DNA of 46,764 nucleotides from Mariprofundaceae bacterium (GTDB taxonomy: Bacteria > Pseudomonadota > Zetaproteobacteria > Mariprofundales > Mariprofundaceae), in contig JAUZRG010000091.1 of assembly GCA_030950585.1 (NCBI GenBank), forward strand, positions 1 to 46,764, in the 5' to 3' direction. A program made the position numbers and the translations under genes. This document shows, one piece after another, positions 1-9,288 of the stretch (the stretch's first letter is position 1; each line of letters starts with the position of its first letter). Under the pieces are notes generated by a model, which did no database searches, had not been told where the DNA came from, and saw only the letters and a program-made list of their open reading frames with translations.

Positions 1-12
1 TCCCAATTACTC

Positions 13-262
13 GGGGCGGCGAACTTTAGCTTCGCCTCAGAGAATGTCAACACTTTCGTTTCGACTTCCTCTACCTGCTGATCTGATCTGCGTTAGCATT
101 TCATTTCTGCGGGAGGCGAACTCTACGTTCGTCTCAGAGAAGTGTCAACACTTTCGTTTTAACTCTCTGCCTGCTAAATAGTGAAGATTTGTTAATCTCA
201 CAACTCAGCGGGACGCGAACTTTAATAACTTAAAAACTTTTGTCAACACTTTATTTTAACAG
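13..262. repeat. Tandem ~98-bp degenerate repeat array, three copies
   Basis: Three successive units share a block GCGGG..GCGAACT, a variable middle, then GTCAACACTTT. The (G/C)GCGAACT block occurs at 18-25, 115-122 and 214-221. GTCAACACTTT occurs at 46-56, 144-154 and 242-252, exactly 98 bp apart. The linkers are also alike: CTCTaCCTGCT after copy 1 and CTCTgCCTGCT after copy 2. Copies 1 and 2 can fold a hairpin (18-23 with 31-36; 113-120 with 128-135, one G-T pair); copy 3 cannot. A weaker GTCAACATTAATTT at 345-358 may be a fourth, decayed copy. The array may continue left of the window. Function unknown. Confidence 0.8.
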
Positions 263-511
263 CCTTAACAAAGAACCCTTCATATAAGCCTATATATACT
301 CAAGGCATATGAAGCTTAGCAAATAACAACCTATATAATAGATAGTCAACATTAATTTAAAGAAACGCCAATATAAGCATAAAGCCCTATTTCAATCTTG
401 ACAAAATCACATATACAGATATCATTTTGCTCTCAATTCCTTCTAGGTATCAGCTTACAAAGCTAAGTCATGACACCTTCCTTATCCTTACCTTCACTCT
501 TTGGAGTATCC
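263..511 (+). promoter_or_regulatory. AT-rich leader upstream of rho
   Basis: This stretch links the repeat array to rho and holds no convincing gene. It is AT-rich, with several TATATA-type runs around 288-300 and 332-342. The clearest elements are the promoter at 398-425 and a Shine-Dalgarno GGAG at 503-506. A five-codon ATG reading frame starts at 309, but I see no reason to call it a gene. I saw no clear intrinsic terminator, so any attenuation of rho here would have to be Rho-dependent, which cannot be judged by eye. Confidence 0.4.
398..425 (+). promoter_or_regulatory. Candidate sigma-70 promoter of rho
   Basis: A perfect -35 TTGACA at 398-403 is followed, after 16 bp, by TATCAT at 420-425 (five of six matches to TATAAT). 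The expected transcription start near 432 leaves a leader of about 80 nt before the rho start at 512. Confidence 0.55.
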
Positions 512-2431
512 ATGCCATCCTCTACCGAGGCTTTAGCTAAAGCTGACTTACAAGATAAAAAAAATGCCCTTAAGTCAACAGAAATTGACTTAAAAGCAAC
601 AAAAGATGCAACAGAAGTCTTAAAAAAGAAGCCTGTACGTCGTAAAAGAAGAACAAAAGCGGAAATGGAAGCTGCTAAAGCATTAAAAGAAATGCAGAAG
701 AACGAAACTTCAGACTCTAAACCAATTAAAAAAAACAAAATAAATGAAGAGAAGAAACCTTTAGAAAGTAAAGATAAAAAGAACGAAACATCAGTACCAC
801 CCCTACCTTCTCAAAAAAGCAAACCAACATTAAGCCTAAAACAACAAGAACTTGAAAAAAAACCTTTAAAAACCGAAAAAACGATAGAAGAAAAACAACA
901 ACTGCATAGCAAAGAAGATAATAAAAACCACTATAAACGTGGACAAAAGCAAAAAATTGAAAATAAAACCTACCAACCAACGGATAAAGTTGAAAAAACT
1001 GTAGAAGGTAGCATCACCACAACAGATGATGAGCATAAATCAGACAAAAAGAATCGCCCTCAACCACAACGAGGAAGACGCAATAACAATAACAATAACA
1101 ATAACAATAACAATAACAATAACCGTCGAAGAAAAGTAGAAGAAGACACCGTTACTTCACATGAAGCTAAAGGTGAACAGATGCACTTACGTGAAGTTGC
1201 ATCTCTTCATCCTAAGGCAATATTAGACCTTGCAGAGTCCGTTAATATTGAAAATGCATCTAGCATGCGTAAAGCAGAGCAAGTATTTGCTATCCTAAAA
1301 GCACATGCTGCGCGTGGCGGCACACTATATAGTGAAGGTGTTTTAGAAGTATTACCTGATGGCTTTGGATTTTTACGCTCACCTGAAGCCAATTATATGA
1401 CTGGCCCTGATGATGTTTACGTTTCTAATCATCAAATTCGTCGCTTTAGCTTACGCAAAGGAGACACTATTGCAGGTGAGATTCGTTCACCACGCTCTAG
1501 CGAACGTTACTTTGCTCTAAAAGCCATTGATACCATTAATAATCATGAACCTCGCGAAGCCAAAACCAAGGTTTTATTTGATAACTTGACCCCACTTTAC
1601 CCAGATGAACGCTTTCATATGGAGGTTAAAGGCTCCAAGGACCTTACTGGCCGTGTCATTGACTTGGTTGCACCCATCGGAAAAGGCCAACGTGGGTTAC
1701 TTGTTGCTCCACCACGGACTGGCAAAACAGTCATGATGCAATCCATTGCTCACTCTATCGAAGCAAATCATCCTGATTCCACCTTAATGGTTTTATTAAT
1801 TGATGAACGCCCAGAAGAAGTTACCGACATGAAAAGGTCAGTGAAAGGTGAGGTTGTTGCCTCTACTTTTGACGAACCCGCACAACACCATGTCCAAGTA
1901 GCTGAAATGGTTATCGAAAAAGCAAAACGTTTAGTCGAACATGGCGAAGATGTGATTGTACTTCTTGACTCTATCACCCGACTCGCTCGCGCCTACAACA
2001 CAGTATCCCCTTCATCAGGAAAGATTTTATCAGGTGGTGTTGACTCCAATGCTCTGCATCGTCCCAAGCGTTTTTTTGGTGCTGCTCGTAATATCGAAGA
2101 TGGTGGCAGCTTAACCATTATTGCCACTGCACTTATCGATACAGGAAGCCGTATGGATGAAGTTATTTTTGAAGAATTCAAAGGCACGGGTAATATGGAA
2201 ATTCACTTGAGTCGGAAACTCATGGATAAACGTGTATTTCCTGCAATTGACATGGCTCCTTCTGGCACGCGTAAAGAAGAGCTTCTATTAGAACAAACAG
2301 ACATGGCAAAAGTTTGGGTGTTACGTCGCATCTTATCCCCAATGGGAACCGCTGATTCTATGGAGTTTTTACTTGAAAAACTTCGTCAACATCCAACCAA
2401 CGATGATTTTTTCTTAGGAATGAACCAATAA
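512..2431 (+). CDS. rho: Transcription termination factor Rho with long basic N-terminal extension
   Basis: Hexameric RNA-dependent ATPase that terminates untranslated transcripts. From residue ~224 the protein follows canonical Rho: RHO_N helix bundle, cold-shock RNA-binding domain ([15 protein letters not shown]), then the RecA-like ATPase with Walker A APPRTGKT near residues 399-406, [11 protein letters not shown], and Walker [17 protein letters not shown]. Before it lies a ~220-residue Lys/Glu/Asn-rich, probably disordered extension holding 14 consecutive Asn. I chose the ATG at 512 (639 aa) because GGAG at 503-506 sits 5 nt upstream; an in-frame ATG at 470 has no ribosome site. An internal ATG at 1181, preceded by AAAGGTG at 1169-1175, would give a classical 416-aa Rho. 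It is followed after 11 nt by the next gene. Confidence 0.97.
   Translation: MPSSTEALAKADLQDKKNALKSTEIDLKATKDATEVLKKKPVRRKRRTKAEMEAAKALKEMQKNETSDSKPIKKNKINEEKKPLESKDKKNETSVPPLPSQKSKPTLSLKQQELEKKPLKTEKTIEEKQQLHSKEDNKNHYKRGQKQKIENKTYQPTDKVEKTVEGSITTTDDEHKSDKKNRPQPQRGRRNNNNNNNNNNNNNNRRRKVEEDTVTSHEAKGEQMHLREVASLHPKAILDLAESVNIENASSMRKAEQVFAILKAHAARGGTLYSEGVLEVLPDGFGFLRSPEANYMTGPDDVYVSNHQIRRFSLRKGDTIAGEIRSPRSSERYFALKAIDTINNHEPREAKTKVLFDNLTPLYPDERFHMEVKGSKDLTGRVIDLVAPIGKGQRGLLVAPPRTGKTVMMQSIAHSIEANHPDSTLMVLLIDERPEEVTDMKRSVKGEVVASTFDEPAQHHVQVAEMVIEKAKRLVEHGEDVIVLLDSITRLARAYNTVSPSSGKILSGGVDSNALHRPKRFFGAARNIEDGGSLTIIATALIDTGSRMDEVIFEEFKGTGNMEIHLSRKLMDKRVFPAIDMAPSGTRKEELLLEQTDMAKVWVLRRILSPMGTADSMEFLLEKLRQHPTNDDFFLGMNQ
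1082..1123 (+). repeat. In-frame hexanucleotide microsatellite (AATAAC)x7 in rho
   Basis: Seven perfect copies of AATAAC encode 14 Asn residues (191-204 from the start at 512). The unit is six bases, so slippage would change the length by two Asn without breaking the frame. It lies in the disordered extension, not in the catalytic core. Confidence 0.95.
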
Positions 2432-2442
2432 CAAAAAAACAC

Positions 2443-3300
2443 ATGCTCCCTAAAAAGCTCATCATTCTTGGTTGTGGCTATATTGGCACAGCCTTTGCAC
2501 AAGTGGCAAAGGCAAACAATATAGCCATTACTGCGATTGTTCGTGACCAACAACAAGCCGATCGTCTACACTCTCTCAACATTAAAGTGCATATTAACAC
2601 TTCACCACAAGCCATTGTAGATCTGATTTCACAACACGACGCGCTTCTCGACTCAATCCCCTTAGAAAAAGCAACATCGCATGCAACGCAATGTGATTGG
2701 CTACCACACATCAAATCAGCCATTGAACACATGCAATGGGTCGCTTATTTATCATCAAGTAGTGTGTATGGGGATCATCAAGGTGCGTGGGTAAACGAAG
2801 AGACAAGCTGTCAACCCACTAGCCCTCGTGGAAAAGAACGCCTTCATGCAGAACAAGCATGGCAAAAAACCTTTGAGAACATACGAATATTTCGCCTATC
2901 TGGCATTTATGGCCCAAAACGAAACTTACTAACGCGCCTTAAAACAGGACAATATAAAGCCCTTTGCTGGCCTCACTTTTCAAATCGCATTCACTGTGAT
3001 GATATTATTGATGCTCTTATGGCATCATTATGCAAAGAACAGCACGCTTCAATCATCAACTTAAGTGATGATCAACCATTATCACACCATGAATACGTAT
3101 GCGAACTGGCTAAAATAGCACAACTGCCACAACCAACGCTCATCCCAGCAGCAGAAGCTAATCAACATTTTTCAGAGTCTTACCTAGATTTTTTTCGTGA
3201 TAATAAGAGAATTTGCAATAAGATATTGCATCAAGAACTTCTCCCTAAGTTAACATACTCAAGCTTTAGAGACGCTGTCCCTAAATTATTACTTCAATAA
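2443..3300 (+). CDS. SDR-family NAD(P)-dependent epimerase/oxidoreductase, YeeZ-like
   Basis: The 285-residue protein opens with a Rossmann dinucleotide-binding motif, LIILGCGYIGTAF (residues 7-19). A strand then leads into AYLSSSSVYGDHQGAWVNE, whose SSSVYG resembles the extended-SDR catalytic strand with Tyr, and FRLSGIYGP follows as in NAD-dependent epimerases. Overall layout resembles the E. coli YeeZ group, whose substrate is not established. It starts 11 nt after rho stops, with no strong Shine-Dalgarno, so it is probably co-transcribed with rho. It ends 12 bp from the convergent suf operon end, with no visible terminator between. Family call is firm; substrate unknown. Confidence 0.8.
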   Translation: MLPKKLIILGCGYIGTAFAQVAKANNIAITAIVRDQQQADRLHSLNIKVHINTSPQAIVDLISQHDALLDSIPLEKATSHATQCDWLPHIKSAIEHMQWVAYLSSSSVYGDHQGAWVNEETSCQPTSPRGKERLHAEQAWQKTFENIRIFRLSGIYGPKRNLLTRLKTGQYKALCWPHFSNRIHCDDIIDALMASLCKEQHASIINLSDDQPLSHHEYVCELAKIAQLPQPTLIPAAEANQHFSESYLDFFRDNKRICNKILHQELLPKLTYSSFRDAVPKLLLQ

Positions 3301-3312
3301 GAAAAGAAACCA

Positions 3313-3621
3313 TTAAGCATCAACATCTATTTGCACCATACCTGATGCAGTGCGCACAGCGTACACTTCAATATCTTCATAAGCAGGTGGTGTAAGAGCC
3401 TTTCCACTACGCAAACAAAAATGCGCTCCATGAAACGGGCAGACCCATGCTCCATCTTCAACACAACCTTCATCCATCTGAATATGGTCATGGCTACAAC
3501 GGTTTTCAATCGCATAGAAACCTGTTTCAAGGTGTAATATTAAAATATCTTCAAAATCAGTTGCGTATAACTTCTTTGCACCGAGAGGAAAATCAACCTC
3601 AGCAACCACATCAACCCACAT
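3313..3621 (-). CDS. Rieske-type [2Fe-2S] ferredoxin, last gene of suf operon
   Basis: A soluble 102-residue protein with a complete Rieske cluster site: C42-S-H44 (RCSHDHIQM) and C61-P-F-H64 (VCPFHGAHF), 16 residues apart. It has no signal peptide or membrane anchor, so it resembles the small ferredoxin components of non-heme oxygenase systems rather than a bc1 Rieske subunit. Its ATG overlaps the sufT stop by one base (TAATG), implying translational coupling. Position at the end of the suf operon suggests either an electron donor in Fe-S assembly or a client; this is inference. No oxygenase gene is adjacent. Confidence 0.88.
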   Translation of the reverse strand: MWVDVVAEVDFPLGAKKLYATDFEDILILHLETGFYAIENRCSHDHIQMDEGCVEDGAWVCPFHGAHFCLRSGKALTPPAYEDIEVYAVRTASGMVQIDVDA

Positions 3622-4160
3622 TAAAACATGCCTAATTCAAGCTGAGCGGCATCACTCATCATATGCTTATTCCATTCGGGTTCAAACACAAGTTCAATAT
3701 CAACTTCTTTGACTTGTGGTAATTGCTTTAATTTATAACGAACATCGTCAACAATAAAAGGCCCCATACCACAACCTGCCGCTGTTAATGTCATAATAAT
3801 ATCAACACCATAGCCACCTTCATCTAAATCCACGACATGAATATCGTAAATTAAACCAAGATCAAAAATATTCACAGGAATTTCAGGGTCAAAACATGTT
3901 TTTAATACTGTTGTGACCTGAGCTTCATCCAATGGATCATCTGCACACATATCAGAATGCAGCTCGGGCTGAGCCAACCCCAAGGCTGGAAAATTCTCAC
4001 CACTCACACTCACCATATTACCATTCACATTTAGAGTCATACTGCCACCCAACTCTTGAACCACCATTGCTTGCGTTCCAGCGGGTAGTTGCACAGGTGT
4101 TCCCATTGGAACATGGCTAGCTGGGCAGTCTGCAATCACATGAATAAGATCACCTTTCAT
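3621..4160 (-). CDS. sufT: SufT, Fe-S cluster assembly protein (MIP18/DUF59 family)
   Basis: A 179-residue protein with a C-terminal DUF59/MIP18 domain: the segment from VTTVLKTCFDPEIPVNIFDLGLIYDI to IMTLTAAGCGMGP is the family hallmark. The N-terminal ~90 residues form the extra domain seen in the long SufT type. SufT is an auxiliary maturation factor thought to help pass clusters to apoproteins. The ATG directly follows the sufU stop with no spacer, and the stop overlaps the Rieske start, so it sits firmly in the suf transcription unit. Confidence 0.92.
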   Translation of the reverse strand: MKGDLIHVIADCPASHVPMGTPVQLPAGTQAMVVQELGGSMTLNVNGNMVSVSGENFPALGLAQPELHSDMCADDPLDEAQVTTVLKTCFDPEIPVNIFDLGLIYDIHVVDLDEGGYGVDIIMTLTAAGCGMGPFIVDDVRYKLKQLPQVKEVDIELVFEPEWNKHMMSDAAQLELGMF

Positions 4161-4619
4161 TTATTCAGTCCTCGCTGCATCTTGATCACCACTTAATGCT
4201 GCTTGCACTGTATGCCAACATAAAATGGCACACTTAATGCGAGAGGGAAATTCACGCACCCCTGCCAATGCTGCAAGCTTTCCTAAGTGTGAAAAATCTT
4301 GTTCTTCTGTTATATCTGATGTCACCATCTGTTGAAAACTTTCAAATAAAACTTTGGCTTCATCGACTGTTTTTCCTGTCATTGTCTCTGTCATCAATGA
4401 TGCAGATGCAATAGAAATGGCACAGCCTGTACCTTTAAAACTGATATCTTGTACTAAGTGATGTTCATTAACTTTCAAGTAAACATGTAATTGATCACCA
4501 CATAATGGATTGTAACCATCAGCATCATGGCTACAGCTTTCTATTTCCCGAAAATTTCGAGGATGTTTATTATGATCCACAATCACTTGCTGGTATAAAT
4601 CTTTTAAATCAAAAAACAT
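4161..4619 (-). CDS. sufU: SufU, sulfur acceptor/scaffold (IscU family)
   Basis: The 152-residue protein has the metal/sulfur ligands of the IscU fold: C40 and D42 (NPLCGD), C66 (GTGCAIS) and C130 (RIKCAILCWH). The extra ~20 residues between C66 and C130 relative to IscU mark it as SufU. In characterised systems SufU binds zinc and takes persulfide sulfur from SufS. Here it lies directly downstream of sufS with a one-base overlap, matching that partnership. No SufE or SufA gene is seen in the window. Confidence 0.93.
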   Translation of the reverse strand: MFFDLKDLYQQVIVDHNKHPRNFREIESCSHDADGYNPLCGDQLHVYLKVNEHHLVQDISFKGTGCAISIASASLMTETMTGKTVDEAKVLFESFQQMVTSDITEEQDFSHLGKLAALAGVREFPSRIKCAILCWHTVQAALSGDQDAARTE

Positions 4620-5839
4620 TAGCTAAACATCTCCTGTGCATAAGCAAGCGCAGCAAACAAACGATCTATTTCTTCTGTTGTGTTATAAAAAGCAAAAGAA
4701 GCACGTGTCGTGGCAGCAATATCAAAATATTGCATCACAGGCATCGCGCAGTGATGGCCTGCACGCACAGCAACACCACAACGATCAAGAATTGTTCCTA
4801 AATCATGAGGGTGAATATCGGACATGACAAAGGATAAGATACTTGCCTTGTCTTTTGCCTGACCAATGACTTTTAAGCCAGCAACTTGCCGTGCCTTATT
4901 CGTTGCGTATGCCAGTAGATCATGTTCATGAGCAGCAATATAATTTAAGCCAATATCATTGAGGTAATCAATAGCCGCACCCCAAGCAATTGCTCCTGCA
5001 ATATTGGGTGTACCAGCTTCAAATTTATAAGGCGCTTGGCTATACGTGCTACCAGAAAAACTCACCGTGCGAATCATATCGCCACCACCATGCCAAGGTG
5101 GCATCTCAGCCAGCAACTCAGCTTTGGCATACAAAGCACCCACACCTGTTGGCCCAAACATCTTATGCGCAGACATCACATAAAAATCGACATCTAAATC
5201 AACCACATCCACAGTCATATGCGCAGTAGCCTGTGCGCCATCGACCAACACAGGCACACCTAAAGCATGTGCTTTTTCAATCATTTCTTTGACAGGATTA
5301 ACGGTTCCCAAGGCATTTGATAAATGCCCAATAGCAAGCAAAGCTGTGTTTTTATTAAGCAATTCAACGAATTTATCTTGAATTAACTCACCGTGTTCAT
5401 TCATCGGAATAACTTTTAATGTCGCACCCGTTTGTTCACATAACATCTGCCAAGGCACAATATTAGAGTGGTGCTCCATCATACTCACCAATATTTCATC
5501 ACCAGCTGAAATATTTTTACGCCCATACGTTTGTGCAACTAGGTTAATCGCTTCCGTTGCCCCACGCACAAAGATAATTTCTTTTTCACTGCTAGCATGA
5601 ATATAAGCACCGATCTTCTGACGTGCAGCTTCATATTTTGCAGTTGCTCGCTCAGAAAGCGTGTGCACACCACGGTGAATATTGGCGTTATCGTATTCAT
5701 AGTAATGGGTTAAAGCATCAATCACACACTGTGGCTTTTGTGTTGTCGCTGCATTATCTAAATAAACAAGAGGGTAGCCGTGAACCTGCTGATTTAAAAC
5801 AGGAAAATCTTTCCTAATTGTATCAACATTAAAAGCCAT
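4619..5839 (-). CDS. sufS: SufS cysteine desulfurase
   Basis: A PLP enzyme of 406 residues that converts cysteine to alanine and delivers the sulfur as a persulfide. The PLP lysine is K226 in SAHKMFGPTG and the catalytic cysteine is C364 in RAGHHCAMPV, the same positions as in E. coli SufS. HHSNIVPW and GTPNIAG are typical of class II NifS-like desulfurases. It overlaps sufD by one base upstream and sufU by one base downstream. Sulfur probably passes to SufU and then to the SufBCD scaffold. Confidence 0.97.
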   Translation of the reverse strand: MAFNVDTIRKDFPVLNQQVHGYPLVYLDNAATTQKPQCVIDALTHYYEYDNANIHRGVHTLSERATAKYEAARQKIGAYIHASSEKEIIFVRGATEAINLVAQTYGRKNISAGDEILVSMMEHHSNIVPWQMLCEQTGATLKVIPMNEHGELIQDKFVELLNKNTALLAIGHLSNALGTVNPVKEMIEKAHALGVPVLVDGAQATAHMTVDVVDLDVDFYVMSAHKMFGPTGVGALYAKAELLAEMPPWHGGGDMIRTVSFSGSTYSQAPYKFEAGTPNIAGAIAWGAAIDYLNDIGLNYIAAHEHDLLAYATNKARQVAGLKVIGQAKDKASILSFVMSDIHPHDLGTILDRCGVAVRAGHHCAMPVMQYFDIAATTRASFAFYNTTEEIDRLFAALAYAQEMFS

Positions 5840-7074
5840 TAACTCATCTCCTGCAACTCAGAAGATAACTCATCACCTGGTAAGATCTGCAATAAACGTT
5901 GGCGTGCATGCTCTTGTAACACAGGATCAGTCATGTGATTTAATAACTCTGCAGCAAAGGAAAAGGTTAAAATTTTCTTTGCTTGTTCCTCACTTAAGCC
6001 ACGCGATCTTAAATAAAACAATTGATTATCATCAATTTGACCCACAGTAGCACCATGAGAACAACTCACATCATCTGCATAAATCTCAAGCTCAGGCTTG
6101 GTATCTATTTCAGATTTCTTTGATAATAATAAATTACGATTTTGTTGATGAGCCTCTGTTTTTTGTGCATAAGGATGCACAACGACTTTACCATTAAAGA
6201 CAGCACGCGAACGATCCATCAAAATACCTTTATAGTATTCATGGCTTTCACAGTTAGGTACACGGTGGTGCACTGTTGTATGATAATCCATATGTTGACG
6301 AGACTGTGTTAAATACAAACCATTTAAAGTACAGCTTGCTTCTTCGCCCTGCAATTCCACCACAATATCCGTGCGTGCCATTGCAGCACCCAAACCAATA
6401 GCATGGGAAAAAAACTGACTTTTCTCTTGTTGTGTCACAGTCATCAAGTGACGGTATAACGCCTTGTTTTGTAAATACTGTAAACTGTAATGTTGTAAAA
6501 CAGCATTTCTTCCTAACTTAACATGACTTTGATGATTAACAAAACTACGCACATTTGGCATGCCAATATGCATATCAACCACTTCAGCATGCACACCCTC
6601 TGCTAAAACAAGACGACTTTGCGTATAATTACCCACATCTGGAGAAGCACTAATGAAAAGGCAGTGAATCGCTTTTTCCACAGAGGCCGACAAAACCACA
6701 TCAAGAGCTGCTGTGCATAAAGCAACATTCAAAGCCTCAATGCCATCTCTTAAATGATCGGTGTCTTGAAAAACAGAGGGAACGACTTGAAGACCCACAG
6801 GCAAATCATCAGATAATTCAGGCTTAAAAAAACCATCCACAAAAACCAATCTAGTCGCATCACAACTTGGTAAACAAAATTGATTTAAATCAATAGATTT
6901 TTTTTGCATTGCCACAGGAAAAACATGACGTTTTAAAACTCTGAAATCTGTATAGCGCCAGTCTTCTTGAGAGGTGTCTGGAATACCCAACGAGCCAAAG
7001 GATACTAATGCCTCTTTGCGCCACATATCTTGTTGGCCGTGTTGATCAAAATATTGTTGATATTGTTCTTTCAT
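5839..7074 (-). CDS. sufD: SufD, component of the SufBCD scaffold
   Basis: This 411-residue protein has the variable helical N-terminus and the conserved beta-helix core of the SufB/SufD family. The C-terminal signature is intact: TKPELEIYADDVSCSHGATVGQ followed by FYLRSRGLSEEQA. SufD pairs with SufB and a SufC dimer to build nascent clusters. The start overlaps the sufC stop by 4 bp (7071-7074) and the stop meets sufS by one base. SufD is generally the most divergent Suf subunit, and it is so here. Confidence 0.94.
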   Translation of the reverse strand: MKEQYQQYFDQHGQQDMWRKEALVSFGSLGIPDTSQEDWRYTDFRVLKRHVFPVAMQKKSIDLNQFCLPSCDATRLVFVDGFFKPELSDDLPVGLQVVPSVFQDTDHLRDGIEALNVALCTAALDVVLSASVEKAIHCLFISASPDVGNYTQSRLVLAEGVHAEVVDMHIGMPNVRSFVNHQSHVKLGRNAVLQHYSLQYLQNKALYRHLMTVTQQEKSQFFSHAIGLGAAMARTDIVVELQGEEASCTLNGLYLTQSRQHMDYHTTVHHRVPNCESHEYYKGILMDRSRAVFNGKVVVHPYAQKTEAHQQNRNLLLSKKSEIDTKPELEIYADDVSCSHGATVGQIDDNQLFYLRSRGLSEEQAKKILTFSFAAELLNHMTDPVLQEHARQRLLQILPGDELSSELQEMS

Positions 7075-7814
7075 GCAGCACTAACCCAATCATAACCACG
7101 ACTTTCCAATTCTTTAGCCAAATCTTTGTCTCCAGATAGCTGGATCTTTCCATCTGCCAAGACATGCACCACATCAGGGATTATATAATCTAATAGACGC
7201 TGATAATGCGTGACCATAATCATTGAACGGTCAGGCTGACGCAATTGATTCACACCATGAGCAACTGCTTTCAACGCATCAATATCTAAACCTGAATCGG
7301 TTTCATCCAAAATAGCTAAATAGGGTTCTAACATCGCCATTTGAAAAATTTCATTGCGTTTTTTCTCACCACCAGAAAAACCTTCATTTACACCACGGCG
7401 CATCAAATCTTTCTTGATCGCAATAATCTCTAGTTTTTCCTTCATCAAGGCCATGAAGTCCATCGCATCGACTTCTGGCTGCTGACGGTGACGGCGAATT
7501 GCATTTAAGCTTTCACGTAAAAAATAAGCATTATTGACACCTGGAATTTCAACAGGGTATTGAAAAGCTAAGAAAACCCCTTCGCATGCTTTTTCTTCTG
7601 TGGACATGGCCAATAAGTCTTTACCCTTATAGACCACACTTCCTTGGGTAATCTCATAACCAGGCCGACCTGATAAAACATGTGATAATGTGCTTTTACC
7701 TGAACCATTTGGTCCCATAATGGCATGCACTTCACCTGCTCGCACATGCATATCAATGCCTTTAAGGATTTTCTTTCCGTCTACTTCGACATGTAAGTTT
7801 TTAATTTCTAACAT
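7071..7814 (-). CDS. sufC: SufC, ATPase of the SufBCD complex
   Basis: ABC-type ATPase of 247 residues. Walker A is GPNGSGKST (residues 34-42), the ABC signature is FSGGEKKRNEI, and Walker B with the catalytic Glu is LAILDETDSGLD. It drives SufBCD conformational change and is cytosolic rather than a transporter. I place the start at 7814 (MLEIKNLHVEV), which has AGG six bases upstream and agrees with family length. The reading frame stays open upstream to 7952, but that part overlaps sufB and has no homology. Confidence 0.96.
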   Translation of the reverse strand: MLEIKNLHVEVDGKKILKGIDMHVRAGEVHAIMGPNGSGKSTLSHVLSGRPGYEITQGSVVYKGKDLLAMSTEEKACEGVFLAFQYPVEIPGVNNAYFLRESLNAIRRHRQQPEVDAMDFMALMKEKLEIIAIKKDLMRRGVNEGFSGGEKKRNEIFQMAMLEPYLAILDETDSGLDIDALKAVAHGVNQLRQPDRSMIMVTHYQRLLDYIIPDVVHVLADGKIQLSGDKDLAKELESRGYDWVSAA

Positions 7815-7848
7815 GAGAACCTGCACCTTTTGATATAACTTAAAACCA

Positions 7849-9288
7849 TCATCCAACCGCACCTTCAAGACTAACAGCCAATAGCTTCCCAGCTTCAACT
7901 GCAAACTCCATGGGCAATTCAGCAAAGACTTCTTTACAAAATCCATTAACAATCATGGATACAGCGTCTTCTTCTGATAGACCTCGCTGCATACAATAAA
8001 ACAATTGATCTTCACTAATGCGTGATGTTGTTGCTTCATGCTCCAATGTCGCACTTGCATTTTTCACTTCAATATAAGGAAAAGTATGTGCGCCACATTG
8101 ATCACCCAAAAGCATCGAGTCACACTGCGTATAATTCCTTGCATTATCAGCACTTGCGGCAATTTTCACTAAACCACGATATGCATTAGACGCATGTCCT
8201 GCTGAAATGCCTTTACTTAAAATAGTGCTCCGTGTGTTTTTTCCCAAGTGAATCATTTTTGTACCTGTATCTGCTTGCTGATAATTATTTGTTAGAGCGA
8301 CTGAGTAAAACTCACCCACTGAATGATCACCACGTAAAATACAACTAGGGTACTTCCATGTAATTGCAGACCCTGTTTCAACTTGCGTCCAAGAAATACG
8401 AGCGCGATCACCTAAACAATCACCTCGTTTAGTCACAAAATTATAAATGCCACCCACGCCATTTTCATCACCTGGATACCAGTTTTGCACGGTGGAATAT
8501 TTAATACTTGCATCATCCAATGCGACCAACTCAACCACCGCAGCATGCAATTGATTTTCATCGCGCATGGGAGCCGTGCAACCTTCAAGGTAACTCACGG
8601 TCGAAGCTTCATCAGCAATAATCAATGTTCGTTCAAACTGACCTGTGTTTAACGCATTAATCCGAAAGTAAGTGGAAAGCTCCATTGGGCAGCGAACCCC
8701 TTTTGGAATATACACAAAGGATCCATCTGAAAAAACGGCTGAATTTAAGGCTGCAAAGAAGTTATCCGTTGTTGGCACTACTGAACCTAAATATTTTTGA
8801 ATCAATTCAGGATGTGTTTGCACAGCCTCTGAAAAAGGACAAAACACAACACCTACTTTAGAAAGCTTATCCTTAAATGTTGTGGCCACTGAAACAGAGT
8901 CAAATACGGCATCAACAGCGACCCCAGCCAAAGCAGCTCTTTCATGCAGTGGTATACCTAGTTTTTCATAGGTTTCTAATAACTTAGGATCAACTTCATC
9001 CAAACTTTTAGGCCCATCCTTATTGGACTTTGGTGCCGAGTAATAAGAAATACTATCGTAGGGGATAGGTTCAATATTTAATTTTGCCCAATCAGGCTCA
9101 GCCATAGCCAGCCAATGCTTGTATGCCTTTAAACGCCACTTTAATAAAAACTCAGGCTCATTTTTCTTTTGTGAAATAACACGAATCACATCCTCATTTA
9201 AACCTGGAGGGATAGTATCCGTATCAATTTCAGTGACAAAACCATGTTCATATTCTTTTTGAACAAACTGATCAATCTCTGAACTCAT
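7849..9288 (-). CDS. sufB: SufB, core scaffold of the SufBCD complex
   Basis: A 479-residue protein with the full SufB pattern: the N-terminal segment around WRLKAYKHW, the motif [16 protein letters not shown], and the C-terminal [17 protein letters not shown], which carries the cysteine implicated in cluster assembly. [20 protein letters not shown] follows. SufB receives sulfur and builds the cluster with SufD. Its ATG overlaps the sufR stop by 4 bp (9285-9288). A 34-bp gap separates it from sufC, the widest within the operon. Confidence 0.97.
   Translation of the reverse strand: MSSEIDQFVQKEYEHGFVTEIDTDTIPPGLNEDVIRVISQKKNEPEFLLKWRLKAYKHWLAMAEPDWAKLNIEPIPYDSISYYSAPKSNKDGPKSLDEVDPKLLETYEKLGIPLHERAALAGVAVDAVFDSVSVATTFKDKLSKVGVVFCPFSEAVQTHPELIQKYLGSVVPTTDNFFAALNSAVFSDGSFVYIPKGVRCPMELSTYFRINALNTGQFERTLIIADEASTVSYLEGCTAPMRDENQLHAAVVELVALDDASIKYSTVQNWYPGDENGVGGIYNFVTKRGDCLGDRARISWTQVETGSAITWKYPSCILRGDHSVGEFYSVALTNNYQQADTGTKMIHLGKNTRSTILSKGISAGHASNAYRGLVKIAASADNARNYTQCDSMLLGDQCGAHTFPYIEVKNASATLEHEATTSRISEDQLFYCMQRGLSEEDAVSMIVNGFCKEVFAELPMEFAVEAGKLLAVSLEGAVG

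Noticed and set aside
1082-1123. CRISPR-like or mobile repeat
   Set aside because: The AATAAC tract is a simple in-frame microsatellite with no spacers.
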